DNA of 56,515 bases. It comes from VRUE01 sp036276735 (GTDB taxonomy: Bacteria > Actinomycetota > Thermoleophilia > Solirubrobacterales > 70-9). Location of the stretch: contig DASUOH010000012.1 in the NCBI GenBank assembly GCA_036276735.1, forward strand, positions 1 to 56,515, given 5' to 3'. Numbering within the stretch: position 1 is the stretch's first letter; each line of letters starts with the position of its first letter. The position numbers and the translations under genes are program-made. The notes under the pieces are model-generated. The model had not been told where the DNA came from. It did not search any database and was given only the letters and a program-made list of their open reading frames with translations. This document shows, piece by piece, positions 52,897-56,515 of this stretch.

Positions 52897-53628
52897 ATGA
52901 GGCCACCGGTAGTGATCCTCTGTGGCGGGCGCGGCACGCGCCTGCGCGAGCGCACCGAGACGGTGCCGAAGGCGCTGGTTGAGATCGGTGGCCGGCCGAT
53001 TCTCTGGCATGTGATTGGGATCTACGCGGCGCAGGGGTTCGAGCGGTTCGTCCTCGCCACCGGCTATCTCGGCGAGGCGGTCGCGGATTTCGTGGCGGGG
53101 GAGGAGTGGCCGGGGCTCTCGGTCGAGTGCGTGGACACCGGCGTCGACACCCCGACGGGGGGGCGGCTGGCGCTGCTGGGTGAGCGGCTCGGCGACGAGC
53201 GCTTCTGCGCCACCTATGCCGACGGCGTCGCCGACGTCGACCTCGGCGGATTGCTGCGCTTCCACGAGGAGCACGGCACTCTGGCGACGATGACCGTGGT
53301 GCGACCGAACCTGCAGTGGGGTGTCGCGGAGGTGTCGGCGGACGGCGCGGTCGAGGGCTTTGTCGAGAAGCCGCGCAGCGAGCACTGGGTCAACGGCGGT
53401 TTCTTCTGCTTCGAGCCGGGTGCGCTCGAGTACCTCGACGAGCGCAGCGTCCTCGAGCGCGAGCCCCTGTCCCGGCTCGCGGCCCACGGGGAGCTGCGCG
53501 CCCACCGCCACCACGGCTTCTGGGATTGCATGGACACCTACAAGGACGCGGTCGTGCTCAACGACCTCTGGGCCGCCGGCAAGGCGCCCTGGCCGACCTG
53601 GTCTGCGTCCGCGGCGACGACGTCGTGA
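52897..53628 (+). CDS. Nucleotidyltransferase, glucose-1-phosphate cytidylyltransferase-like
   Basis: 243 residues. N-terminal signature VVILCGGRGTRLRERTETVPKAL (in parts) with IGGRPILWHVIGIYAAQGF, then YADGVADVDLGGLLRFH, VEGFVEKPRSEHWVNGGFF and HGFWDCMDTYKD. The order matches RfbF, which makes CDP-glucose. It overlaps the next gene (GTGA), an RfbG-like dehydratase, supporting a CDP-sugar pathway for surface polysaccharide. GDP-mannose or dTDP-glucose chemistry is less likely but not excluded. Confidence 0.85.
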   Translation: MRPPVVILCGGRGTRLRERTETVPKALVEIGGRPILWHVIGIYAAQGFERFVLATGYLGEAVADFVAGEEWPGLSVECVDTGVDTPTGGRLALLGERLGDERFCATYADGVADVDLGGLLRFHEEHGTLATMTVVRPNLQWGVAEVSADGAVEGFVEKPRSEHWVNGGFFCFEPGALEYLDERSVLEREPLSRLAAHGELRAHRHHGFWDCMDTYKDAVVLNDLWAAGKAPWPTWSASAATTS

Positions 53629-54632
53629 GCCGAGCGCTGGTTACCGGTGGCCACGGCTTCGTCGCCTCGCACCTCGCCAAGGCGCTGCTGGAGCGCGGCG
53701 ACTCGGTGCGGGTGCTCGACCGGCCGGCTCCGCGGGAGGCCGACGTCGGTGGCGAGCGGATCTCTGCCCTCACCCTGCTCGGGATCGCCGACGAGGTCGA
53801 GGTGGCGGAGGGCGACCTGCGCGACCGCGACGCGGTGGCGGCGGCCGTCGCCGGCCGCGACGCGGTCTTCCACCTCGCCGCGCAGACGATCGTCGGTGTC
53901 GCGCGCCACTCGCCGCTGGAGACCTTCGAGACCAACGTGCGCGGGGCCTGGCACGTCTTCGAAGCCTGCCGGGACCACGACGTCGCCCGCGTCGTCTTCG
54001 CCTCCTCGGACAAGGCGTATGGGTCGAGTCCCGAGCTTCCCTACCGCGAGGACTTCCCCTTGCGCGCCGCCTACCCCTACGACGCCAGCAAGGCCGCTGC
54101 CGACATCGTAGCCCGCAGCTACGCCAGCGCGTACGGGGTGCCGCTCGCGGTGACCCGCTTCGCCAACGTCTACGGCGGCGGCGACCTCAACTTCTCGCGG
54201 CTCATCCCCGAGGCGGTAGTCGCGGTGCTCGAGGGTCGGGCACCGCAGATCCGCTCCGACGGCAGCCCGGAGCGGGACTTCCTTCACGTCGACGACGCCG
54301 TCGCGGCTTACCTGGAGATCGCCGCGGCGCTCGGTCGCGGCGCCGGGGTCGGGGAGGCGTTCAACGCCGGCGGCGAGCGCCCCCATGCCGTGCGCGAGGT
54401 GGTCGAGCTGATCGCCGCCGAGGCGGAGACGGACGTCGAGCCCGAGTACCTCGGTCGGGGGAATCTGGACGGCGAGATCGACCGTCAGTTCGTCGATTCC
54501 TCGAAGCTGCGGGAGCTGACCGGCTGGCGCCCGAGGGTGGAGCTCGCGGACGGTTTGCGCCGCACGCTGGAGTGGTACCGCGCCCATCCCGAGGCGCGAC
54601 CGAGCCGCGAGGCCACCCGGTTAGATGGTTGA
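53625..54632 (+). CDS. NAD-dependent epimerase/dehydratase (CDP-glucose 4,6-dehydratase-like)
   Basis: 335 residues from GTG 53625. Extended SDR fold: NAD-binding VTGGHGFVASHLAKALLE, FHLAAQTIVGVARHSP, the active-site YDASKAAAD (YxxxK), and TRFANVYGGGDLN. The AAQTIVGVARHSPLETFETNV stretch (in parts) is typical of RfbG-type CDP-glucose 4,6-dehydratases. It follows the cytidylyltransferase with a four-base overlap. Its last codons and stop (54622-54632) come from the left inverted repeat of the 167-bp element, so the original C-terminus may have been slightly altered. Confidence 0.87.
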   Translation: MSRALVTGGHGFVASHLAKALLERGDSVRVLDRPAPREADVGGERISALTLLGIADEVEVAEGDLRDRDAVAAAVAGRDAVFHLAAQTIVGVARHSPLETFETNVRGAWHVFEACRDHDVARVVFASSDKAYGSSPELPYREDFPLRAAYPYDASKAAADIVARSYASAYGVPLAVTRFANVYGGGDLNFSRLIPEAVVAVLEGRAPQIRSDGSPERDFLHVDDAVAAYLEIAAALGRGAGVGEAFNAGGERPHAVREVVELIAAEAETDVEPEYLGRGNLDGEIDRQFVDSSKLRELTGWRPRVELADGLRRTLEWYRAHPEARPSREATRLDG

Positions 54633-54788
54633 TTCCACAACCCCGCACACCCGGATGACGCACGTGGCACTGCGCATCTCTGCGTCCTCGGGCTTGCCTT
54701 TGGCACCACCAAAGGCTGCGCCCTGCGTCCTTGGTCTGCTTCGCCACATGCGCCCCCGGTCACACGGCGTCGTGGAATCAACCATCTA
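54622..54788. mobile_element. 167-bp MITE-like element with 17-bp terminal inverted repeats
   Basis: TAGATGGTTGATTCCAC at 54622-54638 is exactly repeated in inverse at 54772-54788. Inside are a second hairpin (GCCTTTGG-CACCA-CCAAAGGC region) and the repeated word CTGCGTCCT. It encodes no protein. It lies between the dehydratase gene, whose stop it supplies, and the SRAP gene. The structure fits a non-autonomous transposable element or a folded intergenic repeat; it may also act as a terminator. Confidence 0.65.
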
Positions 54789-54799
54789 GGCTGAGCGCC

Positions 54800-55594
54800 A
54801 TGTGCGGCCGCTTCACCGTCACCGCGAAGGACACGAAGACGATCGCCGACCGCTTCCAGGTCGAGTTGGAAAAGTCGCTGGAGCGAAGCGGCTCGGGCGA
54901 GGTGCCGGCGCCGACGAAGGAGCGGGTGAGGAAGGCCGAATCGGCGCTTGGCCGCTTCAACGTCGCGCCGACCCAGGAGGTGTTGACGGTGCGCTCTTCT
55001 CCCGATCCCGAGGAGGCGGCGCACGGCGAGCGCGAGGCGCGACTGATGCGCTGGGGCCTCGTGCCGCGTTGGGCCAAGGACGTCAAGGTCGGCTACAAGA
55101 TGATCAACGCGAAAGCCGAGAACCTGACCTCCAGCCGCGCCTACTCGCCGCTGGTCGGCAAGTTCCGCCACCGCTGCCTGATCGTCGCCGACGGCTTCTA
55201 CGAGTGGATGAAGGCCGAGGACCCCAAGCAGCCGCGCCAGCCGTGGCGCTTCACCGTCGACGGCGGCGAGCCGTTCGCCTTCGCCGGTCTCTGCACGCGC
55301 AAGGAGTGGGAGGTCGAGGAGGACCGCGGCTACGAGGACGGCTGGCTCTACACGTGCACGATCGTCACCACGACGCCGAACCAGGTCGTGGGGAAGGTCC
55401 ACGACCGGATGCCGGCGATCCTGCCGGGGCCGGAGGCCGAGGCGGCCTGGCTCAGCCCCGACCTCGACGCCCGGGACGCGATCGAGCTCTGCGCTCCGCT
55501 GCCCGCAGGGCGGATGGAAGGTGCACCGGCCAATCCGAAGCTGAACAAAGTGGGCAAAGGGACCGAGGGGCCGGAGCTGCTCGTCGCGCCCTGA
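54800..55594 (+). CDS. SRAP/HMCES family DNA-protein crosslink protein
   Basis: 264 residues from ATG 54800. After Met removal Cys2 (MCGRFTVTA) is exposed, the nucleophile that crosslinks to abasic sites in single-stranded DNA. Other active-site motifs: RFNVAPTQEV, WGLVPRWAK, NAKAENL, DGFYEWMKA with the Glu, and VHDRMPAILP with the His. The family (YedK in E. coli) shields abasic sites during replication. Coding starts 12 bases after the MITE-like element. Confidence 0.95.
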   Translation: MCGRFTVTAKDTKTIADRFQVELEKSLERSGSGEVPAPTKERVRKAESALGRFNVAPTQEVLTVRSSPDPEEAAHGEREARLMRWGLVPRWAKDVKVGYKMINAKAENLTSSRAYSPLVGKFRHRCLIVADGFYEWMKAEDPKQPRQPWRFTVDGGEPFAFAGLCTRKEWEVEEDRGYEDGWLYTCTIVTTTPNQVVGKVHDRMPAILPGPEAEAAWLSPDLDARDAIELCAPLPAGRMEGAPANPKLNKVGKGTEGPELLVAP

Positions 55595-55606
55595 GCGGAG
55601 ACTGCC

Positions 55607-56317
55607 CTAGCCGAGCGAGCCCGCGGTGCGAACGCTGGCGGCTCCCACCGCGTTCTCCAGGGTGCAGGAGATGGTGGCGGAAGGCGGATCGGTCGTCTTC
55701 CAGAACGAGGCAAAGCCGAGCGTGACCGGCTCCTTGGGGCGTCCCTTGGGCAGCCCCCACTGCCAGCCCATCGAATCGGTCCGATGCTCCTCCCAGGTGC
55801 CGACGACTCCGCCGAGGTCCGTGTAGGTCTCGAAGGCGTCGCCGAGTTCGAGCGAGGCGTATTCGCCGCCGCTGATGTGGAACTTCAGCCCGACCCGATC
55901 GGGGACTTCTTGCTTGGTGAGGCTCTCTTCGCTGGTCGAGCGAGGGAAGGCGCCCCGGTTGTCGCCGGTCCGCGCCAGCTCCGCGCCGCTGGCCCTCATC
56001 GTGCAGCCCACCCGGGCCTGGCCGACCGGGGAGCCGGCATCGATTCGCAGCACCGAGGCGAGACGAAAGATCCGTTCGCCGTTGATGTTGTCTTCGGTCA
56101 TGCGCAGCCCGGCGTCTTCGAGCCGCATCGAGCCGCCGCCCGGGATCTGCGCCGCTTTGGAGTCCGGCAGCGCCGCTTTCGCCGCCCACTCGACGTCGAC
56201 CCAGGCGCCGCCCGTCTCGTCAGTCGAAGCCAGGGCCGCAACCGCCGTCGCCAGCAGGCCCACGGCGATCACGATCAGCGCCCCACGAGGGGGCCGGGTA
56301 TCGGCGCTGGCATTCAC
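55607..56317 (-). CDS. Secreted or membrane-anchored hypothetical protein
   Basis: 236 residues with one N-terminal hydrophobic span (GALIVIAVGLLATAVAALAS), a signal peptide or anchor. The outer part is beta-rich with Cys residues in VGCTMRAS and TISCTLENA. Motifs such as TEDNINGERIFRLASVL and ESLTKQEVPDRVGLKF are not known to me. It is convergent with the SRAP gene (12 bases apart). Function unknown. Confidence 0.7.
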   Translation of the reverse strand: MNASADTRPPRGALIVIAVGLLATAVAALASTDETGGAWVDVEWAAKAALPDSKAAQIPGGGSMRLEDAGLRMTEDNINGERIFRLASVLRIDAGSPVGQARVGCTMRASGAELARTGDNRGAFPRSTSEESLTKQEVPDRVGLKFHISGGEYASLELGDAFETYTDLGGVVGTWEEHRTDSMGWQWGLPKGRPKEPVTLGFASFWKTTDPPSATISCTLENAVGAASVRTAGSLG

Positions 56318-56378
56318 GGCGCCGTATTAGACAGGACGCGGCGGAGGAAGGCGACAGCGATGATGACGCGCCCGGCAG

Positions 56379-56515
56379 TGTCCGGTTTCAGTAGATAGGC
56401 GACACCTGTGTCGAGACATAGGAGACACCCAATGAAGGGAGCTCTCCTGTGGCGAAGGCGCGGTACCTGGTCGAGGCGCATCTGTTGGAGGGCCGCTCGG
56501 TCTCAGAGCTGGCAG
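56379..56515 (+). mobile_element. Left end of an IS481-like insertion sequence (partial)
   Basis: TGTCCGGTTTCAGTAG at 56379 opens what looks like an IS terminus, with an internal palindrome-like GACACCTGTGTCGAGAC and the repeated words GGCGACA and GGAGACA. A transposase-like frame starts 70 bases later and runs off the window. The boundary is inferred from resemblance to IS481 ends; the right end is not visible. Confidence 0.5.
56449..56515 (+). CDS. IS481-like transposase, N-terminal fragment
   Basis: From GTG 56449 (GGGAG about ten bases upstream) 22 codons are visible: AKARYLVEAHLLEGRSVSEL, the start of the helix-turn-helix found at the N-terminus of IS481-type and related DDE transposases. 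The window ends inside the helix. Too short for certainty on the exact family. Confidence 0.55.
   Translation, partial: MAKARYLVEAHLLEGRSVSELA

Overview
The window is high-G+C actinobacterial DNA, most likely from the class Thermoleophilia (Solirubrobacterales or a close relative). The grounds are protein style and gene content rather than a marker-gene match: a giant secreted NHL/RHS protein, a fused SecDF, the order yebC-ruvC-ruvA-ruvB-secDF-recJ-rsh, many GTG starts and tightly overlapping operons. No rRNA and no intact tRNA was seen. Both window ends lie in insertion sequences: an IS3-type right end on the left and the start of an IS481-like element on the right.

Layout. 0-9.9 kb: secreted proteins. 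These are a cell-surface protein whose 3' end appears cut by the IS, a transglycosylase/NlpC-type wall hydrolase, a ~2,250-residue protein with 12 NHL repeats, an RHS segment and a C-terminal trypsin-like domain, and a small Ig-like exported protein. 10.1-18.75 kb: accessory, defence-like region. It holds a TIGR04141/DUF6119 protein; an ~5 kb segment bounded by 150-bp direct repeats that each end in the 3' part of a tRNA(CAT), carrying a KAP P-loop NTPase, an unknown protein and a HEPN-type TIGR02391 protein, with a second pair of ~120-bp repeats nested inside; a broken CHAT protease gene; and a RHH/RelE-type toxin-antitoxin pair with an upstream palindrome. No integrase gene remains.

18.7-43.8 kb: mostly chromosomal core. 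It contains a PhzF-like protein, a degenerate GGDEF/HD-GYP protein, a Ser/Thr kinase, YjbQ, an RpiR regulator, PdxS-PdxT-aminopeptidase, YebC, RuvCAB, a zinc-ribbon/PAS protein, SecDF, RecJ, Rel/Spo and a DAG-kinase-like protein. recJ carries an in-frame 106-bp palindromic insertion.

43.9-47.1 kb: a compact three-gene operon of a soluble GAF histidine kinase, a response regulator with an unrecognised C-terminal half, and a TIR-like (Cap12/Pycsar-type) putative NADase. I know of no described system with this make-up and regard it as the best candidate for a new immune or stress system. 47-56.5 kb: an MBL hydrolase, a phosphohexomutase, a HIT protein and a CorA transporter, then a SAM riboswitch with terminator controlling a threonine-synthase-like gene plus a MoaD-like protein ending in Gly-Gly, which I read as a possible thiocarboxylate-dependent homocysteine synthesis pair. 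After that come nucleotide-sugar genes (RfbF/RfbG-like), a 167-bp MITE-like element, an SRAP protein and a secreted protein.

Family assignments come from recognising motifs by eye; no database search was run.
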